A stretch of DNA of 5,153 nucleotides from an uncultured Acidobacteriota bacterium. GTDB lineage: Bacteria; Acidobacteriota; Terriglobia; Terriglobales; Acidobacteriaceae. The stretch's first letter is position 1. Every line of letters starts with the position of its first letter. Below the pieces are notes generated by a model that was not told where the DNA came from, did not search any database, and was given only the letters and a program-made list of their open reading frames with translations. The stretch is taken from the NCBI GenBank assembly GCA_903932385.1, contig CAIZGA010000363.1:1-5153 (forward strand), read 5' to 3'. Below, piece after piece: positions 1-5,153 of the stretch. Made by a program: the position numbers and the translations under genes.

Positions 1-2
1 AG

Positions 3-161
3 CTGGCACTGGATGGTGTGTTTCTTGCCGGTGCAGCCGTTTTTGTCTATGGGCTTTCGCTTGCATGGCGTCCGCTGGGATTCATTGTCGGTGGCCTGCT
101 CGCGGCGGTCATTTCCTTTTTGATTGGCTATGGTCAAAGTGATTTCAGGAGCAAGCCTTGA
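3..161 (+). CDS. Small two-helix membrane protein, 3' end only
   Basis: This is the last 52 codons of an open frame that enters from the left edge, so the start is not visible. The visible protein has two hydrophobic stretches, about residues 5-21 and 26-43 of the fragment. They are joined by a very short turn (AWRP) and followed by a polar tail ending DFRSKP. This is the layout of a tiny inner-membrane hairpin protein. Its stop (159-161) overlaps the TTG start of the portal gene, so the two are probably translationally coupled. Small hydrophobic proteins of unknown function often sit between the large terminase and portal genes of tailed phages; that placement is background knowledge and no terminase is visible here. 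I do not recognise a specific family and assign no function. The reading frame is fairly secure because of the hydrophobic pattern and the tight junction. Confidence 0.7.
   Translation: MALDGVFLAGAAVFVYGLSLAWRPLGFIVGGLLAAVISFLIGYGQSDFRSKP
147..151 (+). promoter_or_regulatory. Ribosome binding site of the portal gene
   Basis: AGGAG lies 6 bases before the TTG at 158. It decides the start: no ATG or GTG fits this site, and TTG is the first portal-frame start codon after it. The site lies inside the end of the upstream membrane-protein gene. Confidence 0.75.
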
Positions 162-1846
162 GCCTCATTGGTTCGATCGTCATTGGCGGTCATAGCGTCC
201 GCGCGGATGCAGGTGGTGCGCCTGTTCCGTGGAGCGATTTCTGGTATGAGCGCGTCGGCCACTCCGCATCCAGTGGGATGCGTATCAATCCCGATACCGT
301 CAAGCGCATCGGCACTGTGCTTGCATGTGTCGCGGCCAAATCGCGTCAGCTTGCTATGTTGCCGTGCAAAATTTATACGGATATTCCTGGCGGCGGCAAG
401 CGCGTTGTCACGGACCATCCGCTCTATGATGTGTTGTATTTTCAGCCCAACCAGTTTCAAACTGCTTTTGAGTTTCGCCAGATGATGCAGGCGCATGTTG
501 AGCTGCGCGGCAATGCATATGCAGAGAAGATTCCAGGTCCTCGCGGGCCGGTCGATCGGCTGATGCCGATGCATCCGGACCGTGTTCGTGTTGAAATGCT
601 CTCCGGCTCCGGCCGCCTACGCTATATCTACAACGATCCGCTTACGGCTACCACGCGCACGCTCATGCAGGATGAAGTGTTCCATCTGCGTGATTTTTCT
701 GATGTGTATGCTGTCGGCCAGTCGCGCATTTCCATGGCGTGTGAAGTTTTTGGTGTTGCACTTGCGCAGCAGGATTACACAGCGCGTTTTCTCCGCAACG
801 ATGCTCGCACTACAGTCGCCGTCACCGGTACCAATTTTGAATCGCAGCAGGCGGCGGATGAGTATCGTGAACGCTTTCTACGGCACTCTACGGGTTCCAA
901 TCGTGGCAAGCCGCTGATTCTGCCGGCAGGCCTCGACATCAAAACGCTGAGTGTTTCGCCAGTTGATGCGCAATTGCTCGATTCCACCAAGGCGAGTGAT
1001 GTTCGTATCTGCAGCATCTTCAATGTGCTTCCGCATTTGGTTGGCGTAGACGCTGGCAAGGCGGCCACCTATGCCTCAGTGGAGCAGTTCAACATCATGA
1101 ACGCGCAGCAATCGGTCCTTCCTATGGCCATTATGTGGGAGCAGGCCATTCAGCGCGATTTGATTATCAGCGGCCGGTATTATGCCAAGATGAGTCTGGC
1201 TTCGCTATTGCGCGGCGATACGGCAAGTCGCTTTGCCGCCTACAATGCTGCGCTGGCGACTGGATGGATGTGTCAGGATGACGTGCGTGAATTGGAAGAC
1301 ATGAACCCGATTCCTGACGGTGTGGGTAAAACATTCTGGCGTCCGCTGAATTGGGCCCCGCTCGCGCAGCTCAGCACGCCAGCGCCACCGGTGCAACGCA
1401 CTTCGGGAACGGGCAAATCTGCGCCTGAACCAGAGGATGATGACCAGGCGGCGGAGGATGGAACCGGCACTGGCGATCAGGGGCAGGATGGTCAGGCGCG
1501 GCACATGGCGCTGCAGGGTCAATTGCAGTTGCTGGCGTCGGATGCGGCAGGCCGCAGTGTGCGTCGCGAAGTTTCTGCGGTCCGCAAGATGATTGAACGT
1601 GGCGCAAACAGCTACCAGGTGAATGAGTTTTATTGCGAGCATGCGCGGTATGTAGTCGAAGCGCTGCATTTGAATGAAATGGCTGCGCTCACTGTAAAGG
1701 TGGAGTGTGACGCGCGGGCCCAGCACCTCACTATGCTGCTCGATCAGGAGCTTCACGCGGAAGCTGTGCTCTGGATTGAAAACATCGCTGCAGTCGAACC
1801 GATCAAGTTGAGCAATCTGGCCGTAGAGGGGGCCATCCAATCATGA
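158..1846 (+). CDS. Phage portal protein, HK97 type, with C-terminal extension
   Basis: This 562-residue protein should form the dodecameric portal ring at one capsid vertex, the channel for DNA packaging and the site of tail attachment. Residues about 1-400 follow the HK97 portal (Phage_portal) pattern: GNAYAEKI at 118-125, DEVFHLRDF at 172-180, and the block LPAGLDIKTLSVSPVDAQLL at 255-274 followed by a VLPHLVGV loop (290-297). ATYASVEQ follows at 303-310, then the DDVRELEDMNPIPDG region at 374-388. HK97-type portals are usually about 380-430 residues, so this one is roughly 130 longer. Residues 408-446 form a Pro/Gly/Asp/Glu-rich linker, and about 447-562 form a predicted helical domain with an RSVRREVSAVRK segment and an EFYCEHARYVVEAL segment. 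The TTG start is chosen for its good ribosome binding site. The stop overlaps the protease ATG (ATGA). The portal call is strong; the role of the tail domain is unknown. Confidence 0.95.
   Translation: MSLIGSIVIGGHSVRADAGGAPVPWSDFWYERVGHSASSGMRINPDTVKRIGTVLACVAAKSRQLAMLPCKIYTDIPGGGKRVVTDHPLYDVLYFQPNQFQTAFEFRQMMQAHVELRGNAYAEKIPGPRGPVDRLMPMHPDRVRVEMLSGSGRLRYIYNDPLTATTRTLMQDEVFHLRDFSDVYAVGQSRISMACEVFGVALAQQDYTARFLRNDARTTVAVTGTNFESQQAADEYRERFLRHSTGSNRGKPLILPAGLDIKTLSVSPVDAQLLDSTKASDVRICSIFNVLPHLVGVDAGKAATYASVEQFNIMNAQQSVLPMAIMWEQAIQRDLIISGRYYAKMSLASLLRGDTASRFAAYNAALATGWMCQDDVRELEDMNPIPDGVGKTFWRPLNWAPLAQLSTPAPPVQRTSGTGKSAPEPEDDDQAAEDGTGTGDQGQDGQARHMALQGQLQLLASDAAGRSVRREVSAVRKMIERGANSYQVNEFYCEHARYVVEALHLNEMAALTVKVECDARAQHLTMLLDQELHAEAVLWIENIAAVEPIKLSNLAVEGAIQS
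1826..1832 (+). promoter_or_regulatory. Ribosome binding site of the protease gene
   Basis: The purine run GAGGGGG lies inside the portal gene, 10 bases before the ATG at 1843. It is a slightly distant, imperfect Shine-Dalgarno site. Together with the ATGA stop/start overlap it suggests that protease translation depends partly on ribosomes finishing the portal gene. Confidence 0.5.
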
Positions 1847-3003
1847 CGCCATATGCGGGAATTATTCACGCTGTTCGTTCTGAGGTTTGGGCCATCCAGC
1901 CGCAGAAACTTGAGGCCATACTTTCCTTTCTGCAGCTCAAGGCGGAAGGCAAGAACGGCGATGTGGACCTGGTGGCTGCCATCAAGGCTGAAGCTGCTGA
2001 TACAAGGCTGCGTGCGCAGAACGTTGCTGCCGTGGGTAGTGGTTCTGTGGCCGTGTTGCCGTTGTATGGGCTGATTCTCTATCGCGGCAGTTCGATGGGT
2101 GATATCAGCGGCCCCACAGCGACATCTGTGCAGAAGTTCACACAGCAGTTTCGTCAGGCGGTGAATGACCCGAATATCAAGGCCATCATCATTGATGTGG
2201 ATTCTCCTGGCGGCACGGTGGAAGGTGTTGAGGAGCTGGCAGCGGAGATTCGTGCATCGCGCGGCAAAAAGCGCACTATCGCTGTATCGAACTGCCTGAT
2301 GGCTTCGGCGGCCTATTACATCGCATCGGCCTGCACGGAGATTGTGGTTTCACCCAGTTCGCAGACCGGCTCTGTGGGTGTATATGCCGCGCACGAGGAT
2401 GATTCAGAATTTCTCGCCAAAATGGGCGTCAAGGTTTCACTGATTCAATTCGGCGAAAACAAAACGCTGGGCAATCCTTACGAGCCGCTCAGTGACGCAG
2501 GCCGTAACAATATGCAGGCATCGGTCGACCGTTACGGTGAGATGTTTGAGTCGGCCGTCGCCAAGGGCCGTAAGGTGTCCGTCGCCAAAGTGCATGACAC
2601 TTTCGGCCAGGGAAAAATCTTCGGCGCTCAGGATGCTGTGAAGTTGGGCATGGCCGATACCATCGGCACGCTGGATGATGTGTTGGGCCGTTACGGTGTT
2701 TCCATGGGCACCGCGCCGCAGCGCAGTATGCATGCTGCGGATATTGGCGCAACTTCAGGCGTTGCCGTTGCCGCTTCTGCATCCGCGCCTACGCACGCGG
2801 ATGCAGAAGATGGCGATGGTGATTGCGATTGCCCGTGCGATCCCTGTGTTGCGGGTGATTGTGCGAATTGCGACTGCAAGGGTTGTGACGCTGAAAATTG
2901 CGGAAAAGCAGATTGTCCTTGCGCAGGAGCTCCTGACGCTTCCGAGAAATCGAAGGCGGAAGCGGCAGCACGTCGGCGTCAGATTGAGATTGCCATCGCA
3001 TAA
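1843..3003 (+). CDS. S49-family serine protease, likely prohead protease
   Basis: This 386-residue protein has a SppA/SohB-like Peptidase_S49 (ClpP-fold) domain over about residues 65-285. DVDSPGG at 118-124 is the conserved oxyanion-region loop. Ser155 in MASAAYY is the expected nucleophile, and Lys207 in GENKTLGNP is the expected general base. Their 52-residue spacing matches the Ser-Lys dyad I recall for Bacillus SppA. SQTGSVGVY at 173-181 is also typical. There is no signal peptide or membrane anchor, unlike cellular SppA. With its place between portal and capsid genes, this supports a prohead protease that trims the capsid delta domain. An Ala/Ser linker (about 306-320) leads to a cysteine-rich tail with 11 Cys at residues 328-360, then a basic end (ARRRQIEIAIA). 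The start overlaps the portal stop. The capsid-cleavage role is inferred from context. Confidence 0.93.
   Translation: MTPYAGIIHAVRSEVWAIQPQKLEAILSFLQLKAEGKNGDVDLVAAIKAEAADTRLRAQNVAAVGSGSVAVLPLYGLILYRGSSMGDISGPTATSVQKFTQQFRQAVNDPNIKAIIIDVDSPGGTVEGVEELAAEIRASRGKKRTIAVSNCLMASAAYYIASACTEIVVSPSSQTGSVGVYAAHEDDSEFLAKMGVKVSLIQFGENKTLGNPYEPLSDAGRNNMQASVDRYGEMFESAVAKGRKVSVAKVHDTFGQGKIFGAQDAVKLGMADTIGTLDDVLGRYGVSMGTAPQRSMHAADIGATSGVAVAASASAPTHADAEDGDGDCDCPCDPCVAGDCANCDCKGCDAENCGKADCPCAGAPDASEKSKAEAAARRRQIEIAIA
2774..2809 (+). repeat. Perfect 14-bp inverted repeat with 8-base spacer
   Basis: The left arm CTTCTGCATCCGCG (2774-2787) is exactly complementary to the right arm CGCGGATGCAGAAG (2796-2809); the spacer is CCTACGCA. 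In RNA this would be a very stable 14-bp hairpin. It lies inside the protease gene and encodes about residues 311-323, in the linker between the catalytic domain and the cysteine-rich tail. No T-run follows, so it is not a standard terminator. Its function is unknown. Confidence 0.85.
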
Positions 3004-3027
3004 GGTTCATTCGCATATCTTGCAGGC

Positions 3028-3058
3028 CCCAGTCGCTTTGCGATTGGGACTTTTATTT
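3028..3058 (+). terminator. Terminator-like hairpin between protease and capsid genes
   Basis: CCCAGTCGC (3028-3036) pairs with GCGATTGGG (3040-3048) through nine pairs, one of them G-U, around a TTT loop. It is followed by ACTTTTATTT, an interrupted U-rich tract. This looks like a moderate rho-independent terminator 24 bases after the protease stop. I see no convincing promoter between it and the capsid gene. It is therefore more likely a partial terminator (attenuator), an antitermination-dependent site, or a 3'-end stabiliser than a full stop. Confidence 0.55.
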
Positions 3059-3125
3059 GGGGCGGCATTTCGATGTGACGCATCAGTGTGGTGGGAAAAC
3101 CAACCCACTTGCCCCGCCAAAGTTT

Positions 3126-3188
3126 CGGCAGCCGATGCTGCCGCTCTAGTGCTGCATCCCGCCCGATGGCGGAACGCCGCGGCGCTCC
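3126..3188 (+). other. Cluster of GC-rich hairpins in the capsid gene leader
   Basis: Three potential stems lie in tandem. CGGCAGC (3126-3132) pairs perfectly with GCTGCCG (3137-3143) around a CGAT loop. CCGCC (3159-3163) pairs with GGCGG (3168-3172), again around CGAT. The stretch 3171-3188 is an 18-base near-perfect palindrome with one mismatched position per arm. The last two share bases 3171-3172 and so compete. The region ends 26 bases before the capsid ribosome binding site. The rest of the 3004-3223 gap holds the terminator-like hairpin at 3028-3058 and a weak GTGGG/CCCAC stem (3091-3095 with 3104-3108), but no credible gene. Confidence 0.5.
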
Positions 3189-3214
3189 ACTGGAACGCAA
3201 CAGCCACAATGGAC

Positions 3215-3219
3215 GGAGG
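3215..3219 (+). promoter_or_regulatory. Ribosome binding site of the capsid gene
   Basis: GGAGG lies 4 bases before the ATG at 3224. It decides between two in-frame ATG codons: the one at 3209 precedes this site and has no comparable site of its own, so 3224 is preferred. Confidence 0.75.
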
Positions 3220-3223
3220 TCCA

Positions 3224-4504
3224 ATGAACATCACAGAAATGCGGCAGAAGCATGCGGACATTCTCGCAAAGGCCTCAACGCTGAATGCGCTGGCCGAGCG
3301 CGAATCCCGCCAGTTTACTGAAGCCGAGCGTATGGAATATGACGCGCTCATGGCTTCAGCATCCACCCTCAAGGGCGACATTGCCCGCAAGGAACAGCTC
3401 ATTGAAGCGGAACGCACTGCGCCGGCGGTGGGGGCTTCAGTTGGCCAGAACCGTGCCGAGTTGGAGCCGTGGAAAAACTTCGGTGAATTCCTCGGTGCAG
3501 TTCGCTCCACAACTGTTCGCGGTGGGCACATCACGGATCCGCGCCTGCAGGCGGCACTCGGTGCTTCGGAAACTTCGGATGCAGATGGAGGCTTCCTGGT
3601 GCCGACAGAACAGAACCTCGAAATCGTGGAGCGTGTCTGGGATGAAGGTCAGGTTTCCGGCCGTGCAGACCGCACTCCGATGAAGTTTTCTCGATTGACG
3701 CGTCCAGCACTCAATGAGACCTCCCGCGCTGCCGGTTTCCGTTATGGCGGCATCCAGGTCTATCGTGAGGCGGAAGCTGGTAACTATACCAGCACGAAGC
3801 CGAACATTGGCCTGCTCGAGCTTATCAGTCAGAAGCTGATTGGGTTGCTGTACGCCACGGAAGAACTGGAGCAGGACACGGATGCTCTGTCATCTTGGGC
3901 GATGAAGGAATTTCCCAAGGCGCTGGCCTTCCAATTGGATGATGAATGCATCAATGGCACTGGCGCGGGCCAGTTCCTTGGCATTCTGAATGCTCCTGGA
4001 ACCGTGACGGTTGCGAAGGATTCCGGGCAGGCGGCGGCCACCGTCACCGCCAGCAATATCCTGAACATGCATGCCGCAATGCTGGCTCGCAATCGCAAGA
4101 ACGCGGCCTGGTTCATCAACCAGAACACAGAGCAGCAGCTGTATCAGCTCACCATTCCAGGTGAGGCTGGAACGGCAGTTGCGCTGTATGTGCAGCCGGG
4201 CACTGGCAGCAATGTCAATGGCGAGTATGGCAAGATTCTTGGCCATCCCGTCATCCCGATTGAACAGGCGGCCACGCTGGGCACGGTGGGTGACATCATC
4301 CTCGCGGACATGAGTGATTACCTCATCGGTGAGCGCTCTGGCATTCGCGCGGACTCGTCCATCCATATCCAGTTCCTCACCGGTCAGATGGCATACCGCT
4401 GGATGATGCGCAACGACGGCAAACCGAAGTTCAAAGCGCCGGTCACTCCCTACAAGGGTGCGCAGGCGCTCAGCTCCTTCGTCACCCTCGCCACCCGCTC
4501 ATAA
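3224..4504 (+). CDS. Major capsid protein, HK97 fold, with delta domain
   Basis: This 426-residue protein is the main shell subunit of the phage head (Phage_capsid, HK97 family). Residues about 1-65 are charged and helical, as expected for the delta domain that acts as built-in scaffold. A variable stretch leads to DADGGFLVP at 119-127, the usual start of the mature fold; cleavage probably falls somewhere in residues 65-120. Other family landmarks are AFQLDDECINGTGAGQ at 235-250 with GILNAPG at 253-259, GHPVIPIEQ at 340-348, DIILADMSDYLIGERSGI at 357-374, and FLTGQMAYRWMMRNDGKP at 384-401. The open frame extends upstream to 2675, but that part has no protein-like character and overlaps the protease gene out of frame. 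The ATG at 3224 has a GGAGG site; ATG 3209 (adding MDGGP) is a less likely alternative. The neighbouring S49 protease is the expected maturation enzyme. HK97-type Lys-Asn crosslinking cannot be judged from this sequence alone. Confidence 0.96.
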   Translation: MNITEMRQKHADILAKASTLNALAERESRQFTEAERMEYDALMASASTLKGDIARKEQLIEAERTAPAVGASVGQNRAELEPWKNFGEFLGAVRSTTVRGGHITDPRLQAALGASETSDADGGFLVPTEQNLEIVERVWDEGQVSGRADRTPMKFSRLTRPALNETSRAAGFRYGGIQVYREAEAGNYTSTKPNIGLLELISQKLIGLLYATEELEQDTDALSSWAMKEFPKALAFQLDDECINGTGAGQFLGILNAPGTVTVAKDSGQAAATVTASNILNMHAAMLARNRKNAAWFINQNTEQQLYQLTIPGEAGTAVALYVQPGTGSNVNGEYGKILGHPVIPIEQAATLGTVGDIILADMSDYLIGERSGIRADSSIHIQFLTGQMAYRWMMRNDGKPKFKAPVTPYKGAQALSSFVTLATRS

Positions 4505-4531
4505 TTGGGGATGACAACCTCAAACTGAAAC

Positions 4532-4567
4532 GCGGCAGGGTGCCCATGATAGAGGCATTCCTGCCGC
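4532..4567 (+). other. Strong hairpin between capsid and next gene
   Basis: GCGGCAGG (4532-4539) is exactly complementary to CCTGCCGC (4560-4567). Inside it, TGCC (4541-4544) can pair with GGCA (4554-4557), leaving a 9-base loop. The hairpin begins 27 bases after the capsid stop and has no T-run after it, so a standard terminator is unlikely. An mRNA 3'-protecting or processing element is possible. It shares the 9-mer CTGCCGCTC with the hairpin upstream of the capsid gene (3138-3146 and 4561-4569). Confidence 0.6.
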
Positions 4568-4589
4568 TCACGGCGGGTGAAAAGCTCGC

Positions 4590-4594
4590 AGGAG
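4590..4594 (+). promoter_or_regulatory. Ribosome binding site of the downstream virion gene
   Basis: AGGAG stands 7 bases before the ATG at 4602, an ideal arrangement that fixes the start of the last gene in the window. Confidence 0.85.
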
Positions 4595-4601
4595 AAAACA
4601 C

Positions 4602-5153
4602 ATGAAGGTGCATACAAAAACCGTTTTCGACATCGAAAGCGGCCGGGTCATTGAAGACCATTTCCATGAGTATGCCGGCCCCGTCGATCTGTGCGGAGCA
4701 CGCGGTTCCAACCTGGCGGAAGAGGGCCATCCGATTTCGATTCTCTCTCCGCAGTCCATTAGCGGTGGTGTTGCAGCCACACCGTTCAACATGAAGAACG
4801 CAGCCAAGGCGAACATCATCATCCAGTTCGGCGCTCTGGCCATCGCACCCGGCGCAGTCACGTTGAATGCCTGCTCCGATATTTCCGGTGACGGTGCAAT
4901 TGCGATTCCCTTCACGTATTACAAGCAGACCACGGCTGGCAATGCCAATGACACGCTGGTGGCCAACAGCGGCCCGTCGACGGCATTTGCCGCAACGGCC
5001 TCCGGCTTCACTCCGGCAGACACACCGAACACGTTCTATATGCTTGTTGTGCAGTCGGACCAGTTGCCGGCAGGTCTGCCGTATCTGCAGCTCGAGCTGG
5101 CCTGTGGTTCCGGTGCGGACTATGTATCGGCTGTCGCCATCCTCACCGGCCTG
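4602..5153 (+). CDS. Putative virion structural protein (decoration-like), 5' part
   Basis: An open frame of 184 codons starts at an ATG with an excellent ribosome binding site and runs off the window with no stop. The N-terminal segment contains VFDIESGRVIEDHFHEYAGP (residues 8-27), resembling a short motif I recall in phage proteins encoded beside capsid genes. Residues about 58-184 look like a beta-rich domain: NIIIQFGALAIAPGAVTL at 71-88, IPFTYYKQTTAGNANDTLV at 102-120, NTFYMLVVQSDQLP at 143-156, and a YLQLELACGSGADYVSAVA run at 161-179. From memory, proteins of this pattern recur directly after HK97-fold capsid genes and are mostly annotated as hypothetical. A capsid decoration or other head-associated role is inferred from position and beta-rich character. 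There is no signal peptide or membrane segment. Only a few residues may be missing at the C terminus, but that cannot be seen. Confidence 0.8.
   Translation, partial: MKVHTKTVFDIESGRVIEDHFHEYAGPVDLCGARGSNLAEEGHPISILSPQSISGGVAATPFNMKNAAKANIIIQFGALAIAPGAVTLNACSDISGDGAIAIPFTYYKQTTAGNANDTLVANSGPSTAFAATASGFTPADTPNTFYMLVVQSDQLPAGLPYLQLELACGSGADYVSAVAILTGL

Noticed and set aside
202..212. The 11-mer CGCGGATGCAG in the portal gene also occurs in the right arm of the protease inverted repeat (2796-2806).
   Set aside because: Both copies encode Ala-Asp-Ala in frame and the portal copy lacks the matching opposite arm. Codon coincidence in GC-rich coding sequence is enough to explain it.
1205..1840. Long antisense open frame opposite the portal gene, 211 codons.
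   Set aside because: It lies wholly within the portal coding region, has no ribosome binding site that I can see, and has low-complexity His/Arg/Cys-rich composition typical of a reverse-strand shadow.
3145..3150. TCTAGT as a possible -10 box for a capsid promoter.
   Set aside because: No acceptable -35 element lies about 17 bases upstream, and the hexamer falls between strong hairpins. I cannot support a promoter here.
2675..3223. The capsid reading frame stays open for 549 bases upstream of its start, giving a possible 609-residue protein or a protease-capsid frameshift fusion.
   Set aside because: The upstream part overlaps the clear protease gene out of frame and has a biased, non-protein-like composition that follows from the Cys/Asp codons being read one base off. 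There is no convincing slippery site, and the capsid ATG at 3224 has a good ribosome binding site and begins a normal delta domain.
3088..3321. A 77-codon open frame crossing the gap and the start of the capsid gene.
   Set aside because: It has no ribosome binding site, an Arg/His/Ser-rich composition, and mostly overlaps the leader hairpins and capsid gene in another frame. It looks like a shadow.
1..5153. CRISPR arrays, tRNA genes, insertion sequences, attachment sites or a defence system.
   Set aside because: I read both strands for direct-repeat arrays, cloverleaf structures and transposase-like frames and saw none. The window is filled by the head-gene cluster.

Overview
This window is the head-morphogenesis segment of a tailed double-stranded DNA bacteriophage (Caudoviricetes, HK97-type capsid fold) or of a prophage. 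All recognisable genes are on the + strand. Bacterial Shine-Dalgarno sites, moderate GC content and family resemblance suggest a Gram-negative, probably Pseudomonadota, host. That host call is inference; no host gene, integrase or attachment site is in the window.

Layout: (1) bases 3-161, the 3' end of a gene for a small protein with two membrane-spanning segments; (2) 158-1846, an HK97-type portal protein starting at TTG, with an acidic linker and an extra C-terminal helical domain; (3) 1843-3003, an S49 (SppA/ClpP-fold) serine protease, the likely prohead protease, ending in a cysteine-rich tail; (4) 3004-3223, a 220-base non-coding gap with a terminator-like hairpin followed by several GC-rich hairpins; (5) 3224-4504, an HK97-fold major capsid protein that keeps an N-terminal delta (scaffold-like) domain; (6) 4505-4601, a 97-base gap holding another strong hairpin; (7) 4602 to the window end, the N-terminal 184 residues of a virion-associated protein, possibly a capsid decoration protein, running off the edge.

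How the genes work together: the portal forms the dodecameric ring at one capsid vertex, and the capsid protein assembles around it into a prohead using its delta domain as internal scaffold. The S49 protease should then remove the delta domain, after which DNA is packaged and the shell expands. The downstream protein may bind the expanded shell. The membrane-protein, portal and protease genes overlap by a few bases and look translationally coupled. The capsid gene is set apart by structured gaps on both sides, which fits separate control of its expression.

The architecture is a familiar phage head cassette, not a new system. The items most worth a second look are a perfect 14-bp inverted repeat inside the protease gene (2774-2809), the 11-cysteine tail just after it, the hairpins on either side of the capsid gene, and the portal's extra C-terminal domain.
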